Below are positions 1 to 7,870 of a DNA stretch of 34,493 nucleotides, one piece after another. The position numbers and the translations under genes are program-made. The stretch lies in assembly GCA_025923995.1 (NCBI GenBank), contig JAICEW010000023.1, positions 1-34,493 on the forward strand. Reading direction: 5' to 3'. Origin of the DNA: Vicinamibacteria bacterium. Its GTDB lineage: Bacteria; Acidobacteriota; Vicinamibacteria; Fen-336. The notes below the pieces were generated by a model that worked only from the letters and a program-made list of their open reading frames with translations, was not told the origin of the DNA and ran no database searches. Numbering within the stretch: position 1 is the first letter of the stretch; each line of letters opens with the position of its first letter.

Positions 1-1071
<1,071 letters not shown>

Positions 1072-1240
1072 GGCATCCCGTTCCTTTCGATTGGCGCTTC
1101 TTTGCTGAGCCGCTGGAGCCTGAAGAGCAAGAGCCGAGCCATCGCACTTTCGGCGACGGGCATCCGGTCCGGCGCGAATGGGCCGCTCGCGTCCCTTTGC
1201 TCGCCCCGGCCGGCCGGAGCGTCTTCACGCTTTCTGGAAT

Positions 1241-1260
1241 CCGCTGTGATGGGACAGCGG
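1241..1260 (-). terminator. Hairpin between the GGDEF gene and groES
   Basis: A perfect 7-bp inverted repeat (CCGCTGT, loop GATGGG, ACAGCGG) lies about 45 nt past the stop of the GGDEF gene, in the 234-nt gap before groES. It could end the upstream transcript. No U-tract follows on the minus strand, so it is at best a weak intrinsic terminator, and it could instead sit in the groES leader. Nothing else was recognised in the gap. Confidence 0.3.
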
Positions 1261-1305
1261 CCGGGAGATGCTGCGACCGGCCGCCGGCACGACTGCGTCC
1301 TGGGT

Positions 1306-1986
1306 TCAGGACACCGCCGAGTCCGTCCCGCCGGGGAGCGCCGAGCGCCGCTGCTTGTCCCTGTACATCGCGGCGTCGGCGCTGCGCACGAGAGCGCCGG
1401 CGGATTCGCCGTCCTCAGGGAAGAGGCCCACTCCCACACTCGCGCGGATGGCGACCTCGGAGCCGTCGATCCGGAAGGGTGCGCGCAGGGCGTCAAGGAG
1501 CTTCTCGACGACCCGCCCCGCGGCCGCGGCCGCGGTCACGTGCGGGAGAAGCACCGCGAACTCGTCGCCGCCGAGGCGAGCCACCGTGTCCTCGGCGCGC
1601 TCGCTGGCCCGGATCCGGTCGGCGAGCTCCACCAGCACGCGATCGCCGAGGCCGTGGCCCAGCGAGTCGTTGACCGCCTTGAAGCCGTCCAGGTCGAGGT
1701 AGAGCACCGCCAGCCGGCTCTTCTCCCGGGTGGCGTGCGCGATGGCCTGGCTCAGCCGATCGTCGAAGAGGCGCTGGTTCGGCAGGCCCGTCAGCGGGTC
1801 GTGGTAGGCGAGATCGCGGAAGTGCTGCTCCTGCCGCTGCATGCTCGCGAGCGCGGTCCGCAGCCCATCGCGCTCGCCCTGCGACCGGCCGAGGCTCCCG
1901 AGCAGGCGGGTGGCGAGGCGCCGCCACCGAGCCATCTCGCCCACTCCCAGGGCGATCCGATCTTCCTTCCGAGTCGCTTCACTCAC
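1306..1986 (-). CDS. Diguanylate cyclase (GGDEF domain)
   Basis: This 226-residue protein should make cyclic di-GMP from two GTP. A short charged N-terminal helix (about 1-55) is followed by one GGDEF domain that begins at the canonical DPLTGLPNQRLF. The active-site signature is exactly GGDEF (residues 139-143). An RxxD inhibitory site (RAED, 130-133) sits five residues before it, so product inhibition is expected. The metal-binding Asp lies in YLDLDGFKAVND. There is no sensor domain or membrane segment, so the protein is probably cytosolic. The GTG at 1986 gives the longest frame; an ATG 17 codons in (MARWRRLATR) also has a GA-rich upstream stretch. It lies 52 nt downstream of the chalcone-isomerase-like gene on the same strand and may be cotranscribed. 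Confidence 0.93.
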   Translation of the reverse strand: MSEATRKEDRIALGVGEMARWRRLATRLLGSLGRSQGERDGLRTALASMQRQEQHFRDLAYHDPLTGLPNQRLFDDRLSQAIAHATREKSRLAVLYLDLDGFKAVNDSLGHGLGDRVLVELADRIRASERAEDTVARLGGDEFAVLLPHVTAAAAAGRVVEKLLDALRAPFRIDGSEVAIRASVGVGLFPEDGESAGALVRSADAAMYRDKQRRSALPGGTDSAVS

Positions 1987-2038
1987 CGGAACGCCCCAGG
2001 AGCAACGCGTGTGCCATCGGTCGGAAGACCTGCGTCCG

Positions 2039-2674
2039 TTACTGGAGGGACGTCTGCGCCGGCCGTCGGGGGCCCGCCATGAGACCCGCCGCCCGCGAGA
2101 CGAGCTGCTTTCGAAGCGGGTCTTCCGAGGGGCGATCCCGCAGCCAGATGGCGAAGATCGCGTCCGAGAAGGCCTTGTCGGCGATGGGCCGCTTCACCAC
2201 CCCCGCCACGGTGGTCTCCAGCCTGCCGCCAGGAACCCAGCGCAGGACCAGCTCCTGGCCGGCCCTGGTCGAACCGAAGTAGGACACGAACTGGTCGAGC
2301 AGGCGCGGATCGGCCGAGGGCATGTGCGAACGGAACGTTCCCTGGATCTGCTCGGCGGACAGGTCGCGGGCGAGCTTCAGCACGAACTGCTTCTCGAAGT
2401 CGCCGCTCACCAGGTCGCGGTAGAAGGACGACGTGCCGATCCTGCCGTCGTGCACCGCCAGCGCACCGGACAACGCGGAGTCCGCCACGTAGAAGCCCAG
2501 CGCGTACACCTTGAGCTTCAGGATCGTCTTCGTCCGGACGCCGACGCCCATGAGCGACATCTCGCCCACGCGGGCCGGGAAGGCCGCCCCCGTCCTGGGC
2601 TCGGTGACGAGCGGAGGCGGGGCCGGCAGCGCGGCGGCGCAGGACAGGGCGAGAGCGGCAGAGGCGCCGATCAT
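2039..2674 (-). CDS. Secreted chalcone-isomerase-like domain protein
   Basis: This 211-residue protein has a hydrophobic N-terminus (MIGASAALALSCAAALPAPP) that looks like a signal peptide, though it lacks positive charges. The rest resembles the chalcone isomerase-like fold found in many bacterial periplasmic proteins: MGVGVRTKTILKLKVYALGFYV, then the region around QFVLKLARDLSAEQIQ, and a C-terminal KAFSDAIFAIWLRDRP motif. Bacterial members are not shown to isomerise chalcones; some bind fatty-acid-like ligands, and the role here is unknown. The ATG has a purine-rich GAGAGGGG stretch just upstream. The operator-like repeat at 2814-2827 lies 140 nt upstream, between this gene and the divergent racemase operon, so co-regulation with that block is possible but unproven. 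Confidence 0.75.
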   Translation of the reverse strand: MIGASAALALSCAAALPAPPPLVTEPRTGAAFPARVGEMSLMGVGVRTKTILKLKVYALGFYVADSALSGALAVHDGRIGTSSFYRDLVSGDFEKQFVLKLARDLSAEQIQGTFRSHMPSADPRLLDQFVSYFGSTRAGQELVLRWVPGGRLETTVAGVVKRPIADKAFSDAIFAIWLRDRPSEDPLRKQLVSRAAGLMAGPRRPAQTSLQ

Positions 2675-2813
2675 GCACGCCCCTCTCGCTCTCCTGACGG
2701 CCGGCAGCGACGGCGTGTCGGGTGCATCTTGAGAGCGTACGCCCGCGGGGAGGGTTCCGGGGGCGGCTGCCCGAAGTTACTCGGGGCGGCGGACGAAGAC
2801 GCGGCCGGCAGCC

Positions 2814-2827
2814 TCAACACTTGTTGC
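2814..2827. promoter_or_regulatory. Operator-like 14-bp inverted repeat, site 1
   Basis: On the minus strand the site reads GCAACAAGTGTTGA: half-sites GCAACA and TGTTGA around an AG spacer, 5 of 6 positions symmetric. It belongs to the four-copy family described under the findings. It lies in the divergent region between the chalcone-isomerase-like gene and the racemase operon, 90 bp centre to centre from site 2. Confidence 0.6.
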
Positions 2828-2870
2828 GCCGCCCCGGCCGAGGTGGCCTCTGGTGCCGCCGATGATGTGA

Positions 2871-2876
2871 GACAAT
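2871..2876 (+). promoter_or_regulatory. Candidate -10 box of the racemase operon
   Basis: GACAAT matches 4 of 6 positions of TATAAT and lies 9 nt before the ATG at 2886, so transcription would begin at or very near the start codon and the mRNA could be leaderless. No convincing -35 box or Shine-Dalgarno sequence is visible. This is a weak call made from spacing and the absence of a ribosome binding site. Confidence 0.3.
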
Positions 2877-2885
2877 GCCGGCCAC

Positions 2886-4049
2886 ATGCGTGCGCCTGCG
2901 AACGCATCGAGTGTTGCAGCGATAGGCCTTCCCGCTCCCCTGCGACTGGACGCCCTGGAGCTGCGCCTCGCGCGGCTGCGCCTGCTTGAGCCCTTCGAGG
3001 TGAGCTTCGGGCGGATGGACAGCCGGCCCCTCTTCCTGCTGCGGCTGCAGGCGGACGGGCACGAGGGCTGGGGCGAGTGCGCCGCCTTCGACGCCCCCCT
3101 CTTCAGCTACGAGACGGTCGGCACCGCGCGCCACGTGATCCGCGACCACCTGGCGCCGGCGATCCTCGGCCGGGAGGTTCGCGACCTGGCCGACCTCGCC
3201 TCGCGACTCGGTGCCTTCAGGGGCCACCCCATGGCGAAGGCCGCGATCGAGCTGGCCTTCGTGGACCTCCTGGCCCGGTTGCGCGGCGAGCCCGTCGCGC
3301 GGGTCATCGGAGGCGTCCGTCACCACGTCGAGGTCGGGGTGAGCCTGGGCATCCAGCCCACGGTGGACGCGCTGGACGAGAGGGTGCGCCGCTTCCTCGA
3401 CCTCGGCTACCGGCGCATCAAGCTCAAGATCAAGCCGGGCGCCGACGTTCCGGTGGTCGAGGAGATCCGGAGGCGGCACCCGCACATCCTCCTGTCCGTG
3501 GACGCGAACGCGGCCTACACGCTGGCCGACGCCGCGCGGCTGCGCCAGCTCGACGCCTGCCGCCTGCTGATGATCGAGCAGCCGCTGGCCCACGACGATC
3601 TCCTGGACCACGCGCGGCTGCAGATGACGCTCAACACGGCGATCTGCCTCGACGAGAGCATCACCGGCCACGACCGGGCCCGCCAGGCGCTCGACACCGG
3701 CGCCTGCCGCATCGTCAACATGAAGGTCGGCCGCGTGGGCGGCTACAGCGAGGCGCTCCGCATCCACGACCTCTGCCTCGAGCGCGGCGTGCCCCTGTGG
3801 TGTGGCGGCATGCTCGAGTCCGGCGTCGGCCGCGCGCACAACGTGGCACTGGCCAGCCTTCCCGGCTTCACGCTGCCGGGAGACATCTCGGCCAGCCACC
3901 GGTACTTCGAGCGGGACGTCGTCGTGCCGCCGGTTGCGGTGTCCGCGGACGGCACGATCGCCGTCCCCACCTCGCCGGGGCTCGGCTTCGAGATCGACCG
4001 CGACTTCCTGGAAAGCCGCACGGAATGGGTGGAGCGCCTGCGCGCCTGA
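2886..4049 (+). CDS. o-Succinylbenzoate synthase / N-succinylamino-acid racemase (enolase superfamily)
   Basis: This 387-residue protein belongs to the MenC-type NSAR/OSBS family. A capping domain (LEPFEVSFG, GWGECAAFDAP) is followed by a barrel with all catalytic residues: KxK at K179/K181 (RIKLKIKPG), metal ligands D206 (SVDANAAY), E231 (MIEQPL) and D256 (CLDES), and the second general base K280 (NMKVGRVGGYSEA). Members either dehydrate SHCHC in menaquinone synthesis or racemise N-succinylamino acids, and many do both. No other men gene is present and the next gene is an M20 deacylase, the partner known for NSAR-based D- to L-amino-acid conversion, so I favour racemase. The stretch MRAPANASSVAAIGLPAP lies before the family's usual start and covers operator site 2. 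No good ribosome binding site precedes the ATG, so translation may be leaderless. Confidence 0.88.
   Translation: MRAPANASSVAAIGLPAPLRLDALELRLARLRLLEPFEVSFGRMDSRPLFLLRLQADGHEGWGECAAFDAPLFSYETVGTARHVIRDHLAPAILGREVRDLADLASRLGAFRGHPMAKAAIELAFVDLLARLRGEPVARVIGGVRHHVEVGVSLGIQPTVDALDERVRRFLDLGYRRIKLKIKPGADVPVVEEIRRRHPHILLSVDANAAYTLADAARLRQLDACRLLMIEQPLAHDDLLDHARLQMTLNTAICLDESITGHDRARQALDTGACRIVNMKVGRVGGYSEALRIHDLCLERGVPLWCGGMLESGVGRAHNVALASLPGFTLPGDISASHRYFERDVVVPPVAVSADGTIAVPTSPGLGFEIDRDFLESRTEWVERLRA
2904..2917. promoter_or_regulatory. Operator-like 14-bp inverted repeat, site 2
   Basis: GCATCGAGTGTTGC lies just inside the annotated 5' coding end of the racemase gene, about 20-33 nt after the inferred transcription start. 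Together with the next four bases it matches site 4 (10412-10429) at 17 of 18 positions. A repressor bound here would block early elongation. Confidence 0.65.
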
Positions 4050-4070
4050 GGGCGGGCGGAGGGGGCCAGA

Positions 4071-5180
4071 GTGAGCCGCTTCTCCATGGACGCGCTGCTG
4101 CCGGAGCTCGAAGCGCTCGTGGTGCGCGAGAGCCCCTCCGACGACGCGTCCGCGGTCAGCGCCCTGGCTCACCACATCGTGGCGCGCCTGCGCGCCGCGG
4201 GCGTCCACGCCGAGGCGCGCCCGTGCCCGCCGCGCGGTGACGCCGTGCTGGCCACGGTCGGCGGAGGCGCCGGAGGCCGGCTGCTGCTCGGCCACCACGA
4301 CACGGTCTGGCCGCGGGGGACGCTCGCGGAGATCCCCTTTCGCGTCGAGGACGGACGGGTGCGCGGGCCGGGCGTGTTCGACATGAAGGCGGGCATCGCG
4401 GTCGCGATCGCGGTGCTCGAGGACCTGGCCCGGCGCGAAAGCCCTCCCGCGGTCACGCTCCTCCTCACGCCGGACGAGGAGCTGGGGACGGAGGCGTCAC
4501 GGAGCCTCCTGCTCGAGGTGGCACGAGCGCACCGCGAGGTCCTCGTCCTCGAGCCCTCGCTCGGCGGCGCGGCCAAGGTCGCGCGCAAGGGCGCGGCCAG
4601 CTTCGCCTTGACGTTCACCGGACGCGCCGCCCACGCCGGCCTCGATCCCGAGCGTGGCGCGTCCGCCCTGCTGGAGCTGGCCCACTGCACGCTCTTCGCG
4701 GACGCGCTCGCCCGGTCCGACGCGGGCACCACCGTGACGCCCACGGTGGGACAGGCCGGGAACCGGACCAACGTGGTGCCCGACCGGGCCCGGCTCAGCG
4801 TCGACTGTCGCGTGTGGACACGGGCGGAGGCGGAGCGCGTCGAGGCCGCGCTCAGCGCCTATGAGCCGCGCGATGCGCGCGTCAGCGTCGCCCTGGAGGG
4901 CGGGTTTCATCGGCCGCCGCTGGAGCCGACGCCAGCCGCGACCGCGCTCTACGAGCGGGCCCGGTCGATCGCGGCGGAGCTCGGCTTCGACCTCGCGGCC
5001 GCGCGGGTCGGCGGAGCCTCCGACGGGAACCTGACCGCGGCCGCGGGCGTGCCGACCCTGGACGGCCTGGGCCCGATCGGCGACGGAGCGCACGCCCGCG
5101 ACGAGTGGGTCCTGGCCGCCGACCTCGTCCGGCGGGCCGAGCTGCTCGCCCGGCTCGTCGACGGCCACGGGAGCGAGTGA
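4071..5180 (+). CDS. M20-family zinc amidohydrolase (CPG2/ArgE-like deacylase)
   Basis: This 369-residue protein is a two-domain M20 metallopeptidase of the carboxypeptidase G2/ArgE/desuccinylase type. Visible motifs are GHHDTVW (H75, D77), GPGVFDMKAG (bridging D104), the catalytic-base pair in TPDEELGT (residues 135-137), LEPS, the dimerisation domain with GRAAHAGLDPERG, and a C-terminal metal His in GDGAHA. There is no signal peptide, so it should act in the cytosol. It begins with GTG at 4071 after a GGAGGGGG ribosome binding site, 21 nt behind the racemase, and its stop overlaps the next start. In this setting it probably removes the acyl group from N-acyl-L-amino acids made by the racemase. 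It could also be a dipeptidase or folate-type carboxypeptidase; motifs alone cannot decide. Confidence 0.9.
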   Translation: MSRFSMDALLPELEALVVRESPSDDASAVSALAHHIVARLRAAGVHAEARPCPPRGDAVLATVGGGAGGRLLLGHHDTVWPRGTLAEIPFRVEDGRVRGPGVFDMKAGIAVAIAVLEDLARRESPPAVTLLLTPDEELGTEASRSLLLEVARAHREVLVLEPSLGGAAKVARKGAASFALTFTGRAAHAGLDPERGASALLELAHCTLFADALARSDAGTTVTPTVGQAGNRTNVVPDRARLSVDCRVWTRAEAERVEAALSAYEPRDARVSVALEGGFHRPPLEPTPAATALYERARSIAAELGFDLAAARVGGASDGNLTAAAGVPTLDGLGPIGDGAHARDEWVLAADLVRRAELLARLVDGHGSE

Positions 5181-6283
5181 TGGGCGACTTCTTCAGGCGA
5201 TACCTGCTGCCCGGCTTCGTCTTCGAGGCCGCGGTGATCGGCGGCGGGTACGCCACGGGGCGCGAGCTCGTGGAGTTCTTCCTTCCCGCCGGCCCGCTGG
5301 GCGGGCTGCTCGGGATGGTCGTGAGCATGCTGGTGTGGAGCGCCGTCCTGGCCGTGAGCTTCGAGCTGGCGCGGCGGGCGCGCGCCTACGACTACCGCTC
5401 GTTCCTGAAGCTGCTGCTCGGGCGCGGCTGGTTCCTGTTCGAGGTCGCCTACCTCCTGTTGATCGTCCTCATCCTGGCGGTGATGGGGGCGGCGGCGGGC
5501 GAGATCGTCCACAGCCTGTTCGCGGCGCCGCGGCTCGTCGGCTCGCTGCTCATGATCGCCGGCGTCGCCGCGGTCCTGTTCTTCAGCAGCGGGGCGATCG
5601 AGAAGTTCCTCTCCCTCACGGTCGGCTACCTCTACCTCGTCTACGTCGTGTTCGTGGTCTGGAGCCTCGCGACCTTCGGCGACCGCATCGGGGCCGCCCT
5701 GGCGGCGGAGCCGATCGGACACCGCTGGTTCATGGCCGGCGTCACCTACGCGGGGTACAACGTCGCCACCATTCCGGCCGTCCTGTTCAGCATCCGGCAC
5801 CTGACCCGCAAGCGTGAGGCCGTGGCGGCGGGGCTGCTGGCCGGTCCGCTCGGCATGCTGCCGGGCCTGGCCTTCTACCTCGCGATGATCGGCTACCACC
5901 AGGAGATCCAGGCCGCGGCCCTGCCGTCGGCCTTCCTGCTGGCCAAGCTCCACGCGCCCTGGTTCGAATGGGCGTTCCAGGCGGCCGTCCTGCTGACCCT
6001 GGTGGACACCGGGGTGCCGATCCTCCACGCCGTCAACGAGCGCGTGGCGAAGGCCTACGAGGAGCGCCAGCAGACGATGCCCCGGGCGCTGCGCCCCGCG
6101 CTGGCGGTGGGGATCATGGTCCTGTCCGTCTATGCCGCCGCCGCCGTGGGGTTGATCGGCCTCATCGCCAAAGGCTACGGCGTGCTGACCTATGCGTTCA
6201 TCGCGCTGCTCGTCCTGCCCGTGCTGACGGTCGGGCTCTGGACGTTGCGGAGGCTCCCGGCTACTCCTTCGGCGCCGGCCTGA
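5180..6283 (+). CDS. YkvI-type multispanning membrane protein (putative transporter)
   Basis: This 367-residue, very hydrophobic protein has roughly ten predicted membrane segments. It begins MGDFFRRYLLPGFVFEAAVIGGGYATGRE, the conserved opening of the YkvI (COG3949) family, which is related to APC/LeuT-fold carriers. The first segment has the broken-helix glycine pattern (AAVIGGGYATG). Family substrates are not established. Since it is translationally coupled to the M20 gene (TGATG, one shared base, start at 5180), it is likely to carry the substrate or product of the two enzymes, perhaps an amino acid or N-acylamino acid. Its 3' end overlaps the convergent serine hydrolase gene by 23 nt. A frame open to GTG 5105 exists, but the family start and coupling favour 5180. 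Confidence 0.82.
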   Translation: MGDFFRRYLLPGFVFEAAVIGGGYATGRELVEFFLPAGPLGGLLGMVVSMLVWSAVLAVSFELARRARAYDYRSFLKLLLGRGWFLFEVAYLLLIVLILAVMGAAAGEIVHSLFAAPRLVGSLLMIAGVAAVLFFSSGAIEKFLSLTVGYLYLVYVVFVVWSLATFGDRIGAALAAEPIGHRWFMAGVTYAGYNVATIPAVLFSIRHLTRKREAVAAGLLAGPLGMLPGLAFYLAMIGYHQEIQAAALPSAFLLAKLHAPWFEWAFQAAVLLTLVDTGVPILHAVNERVAKAYEERQQTMPRALRPALAVGIMVLSVYAAAAVGLIGLIAKGYGVLTYAFIALLVLPVLTVGLWTLRRLPATPSAPA

Positions 6284-7862
6284 AGTCCAGGTCCTGGTAG
6301 TCGAAGCTGAAGTCCGCCAGCGGCGAGACCGCCTTCATGCCGATGCGATCGATGGTGCCGTCGGCCTTGAGCGCGAACGTCACGTAGGCCGGCTCGATCA
6401 GGCGGTCGCGCCAGTCCACGCGGAAGGTGTCGTACTGCCAGTGGGTCAGCTGGCCGGTCATGCCGGGCGTCTGCTTGAAGTCCATGGTCAGCCGTCCGTC
6501 GGCGTGCGCGATCGCGACCTCTCCGTACCAGGGATCCGCGAACGTGCCGGCGTAGCGCTCGAGCGGGAGCGAGGGGCCGACACGCGCCGGCGCGCCGGCC
6601 TGCTTGTTCAGCAGCGCCACCGCCTTCTCGTCCCTCTGGCGCACGAACTCCTGCCAGGCGGCGGCCCAGTCGTAGCGGGGCCGTCCCAGGTAGTGGTCGA
6701 GCAGCTCGTAGGCGATGCCCAGCGCGGCTTCGCCGTCCTCGCAGTTGATCGCCACCGAGAAGCCGACGTTGCGCTCCGGCACCAGCACGATGACCGCCTG
6801 CGCGCCGAACACCGCCCCCGTGTGCATGAGGAGCCTGTGGCCGCGATAGTCCCGCTCGTTCCACCCCAGCGCGTAGGAGCTGAACTGCGGCGTCGCCGCC
6901 GCGACCGGCTCCGGCGCCGGGCTGATGGGCAGGTGCACGCGCGGCGTCCACATCTGGCGCGACGACTCCTCGCTGAACAGGCGCCCGCCGCCTTCCGGCA
7001 GCGCCCCCTTCGCGAGGTGGATCGCGATCCAGCGGCCCATGTCGTTGGCGCTGGCCGCGACGCCGCCCGCCGGCGCCGCGTTGCTCCCCAGCTCGGGATC
7101 GAGCTCCGCCTTCCCGCTGTCGTCGAGGGACTCCTGCGTGCCCATGCCGTGCATGGGGCCGTCGCGGCGCGCGTGCGGCCAGGCGCGGTTGTCCGCGCGC
7201 CGGCGCTCGACGCGGTCCGACGTCGCGGTGCGCATGCCGGCCGGGACCAGGACCTGCTCGCGCACGAAGCGCTCCCACGTGGTCCCGGTCACCTCCTCGA
7301 CCAGCTGGCCGGCCACGACGTAGAGCACGTTGTCGTAGGCATAGCCGCTGCGGAAGCTGGTCGCGGGCCGGATGTGGCGGAGGCGACGGACCGTCTCGGC
7401 GCGGGTGAGCGTCGACCGCGGCACGAACATGAGGTCGCCGGCGCCGAGGCCCAGGCCACTGCGGTGCACGAGCAGATCGATCACCGTCATCTCTCGCGTG
7501 ACCCACGGGTCGTACATCTGGAACCACGGGACGTGCTTGGTGACCGGGTCGTCCCAGGCGATCCGGCCGCGGTCGACGAGGATGGCCAGCGCGGCCGTGG
7601 TGAACGCCTTGCCGACCGAGCCCAGCTGGAAGAGCGTGTCCGCGTCGATGGGGGCGCTCTCGCCCAGCCTGCGGACGCCGTAGCCGCGCGCGAGCGTCAC
7701 GCGTCCGTTCTCCACGATCGCCACCGCGACGCCGGGAACGCCGACCGCCTTCCGGACCTGCTCGACGCGCGCGTCGAACCTCGGAGGAGGGTCGGCCCAC
7801 GCCGTGCCCGCGAGGCACAGGGCCGCGGCCGCGAGGGTCCCCGCTCTCGAGATCCGTTCCAT
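6261..7862 (-). CDS. Periplasmic serine hydrolase (beta-lactamase/D-aminopeptidase family) with DUF3471-like tail
   Basis: This 533-residue protein begins MERISRAGTLAAAALCLAGTAWA, a typical signal peptide. The penicillin-binding-protein/class C beta-lactamase fold is shown by SVGK (catalytic S82, K85), YDN (Y176-x-N178) and a third motif HTG. Members hydrolyse D-amino-acid peptides, esters or beta-lactams. After about residue 420 comes a domain like DUF3471 (LERYAGTFADPWYGEVAIAHADGRL), common in such enzymes. The ATG at 7862 is 8 nt past the stop of the TonB-dependent receptor, so the two form an operon. A secreted peptidase paired with an outer-membrane receptor suggests trimming of imported peptides. 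It is more likely a D-aminopeptidase-like enzyme than a resistance beta-lactamase, since it is long and chromosomally embedded. Confidence 0.9.
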   Translation of the reverse strand: MERISRAGTLAAAALCLAGTAWADPPPRFDARVEQVRKAVGVPGVAVAIVENGRVTLARGYGVRRLGESAPIDADTLFQLGSVGKAFTTAALAILVDRGRIAWDDPVTKHVPWFQMYDPWVTREMTVIDLLVHRSGLGLGAGDLMFVPRSTLTRAETVRRLRHIRPATSFRSGYAYDNVLYVVAGQLVEEVTGTTWERFVREQVLVPAGMRTATSDRVERRRADNRAWPHARRDGPMHGMGTQESLDDSGKAELDPELGSNAAPAGGVAASANDMGRWIAIHLAKGALPEGGGRLFSEESSRQMWTPRVHLPISPAPEPVAAATPQFSSYALGWNERDYRGHRLLMHTGAVFGAQAVIVLVPERNVGFSVAINCEDGEAALGIAYELLDHYLGRPRYDWAAAWQEFVRQRDEKAVALLNKQAGAPARVGPSLPLERYAGTFADPWYGEVAIAHADGRLTMDFKQTPGMTGQLTHWQYDTFRVDWRDRLIEPAYVTFALKADGTIDRIGMKAVSPLADFSFDYQDLDFRPAPKE

Positions 7863-7870
7863 CGCGGGCG

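Noticed and set aside
1072-1305. CIRCE/HrcA operator expected before groES.
   Set aside because: No TTAGCACTC-N9-GAGTGCTAA-like repeat exists in the 234-nt gap; only an unrelated 7-bp hairpin was seen.
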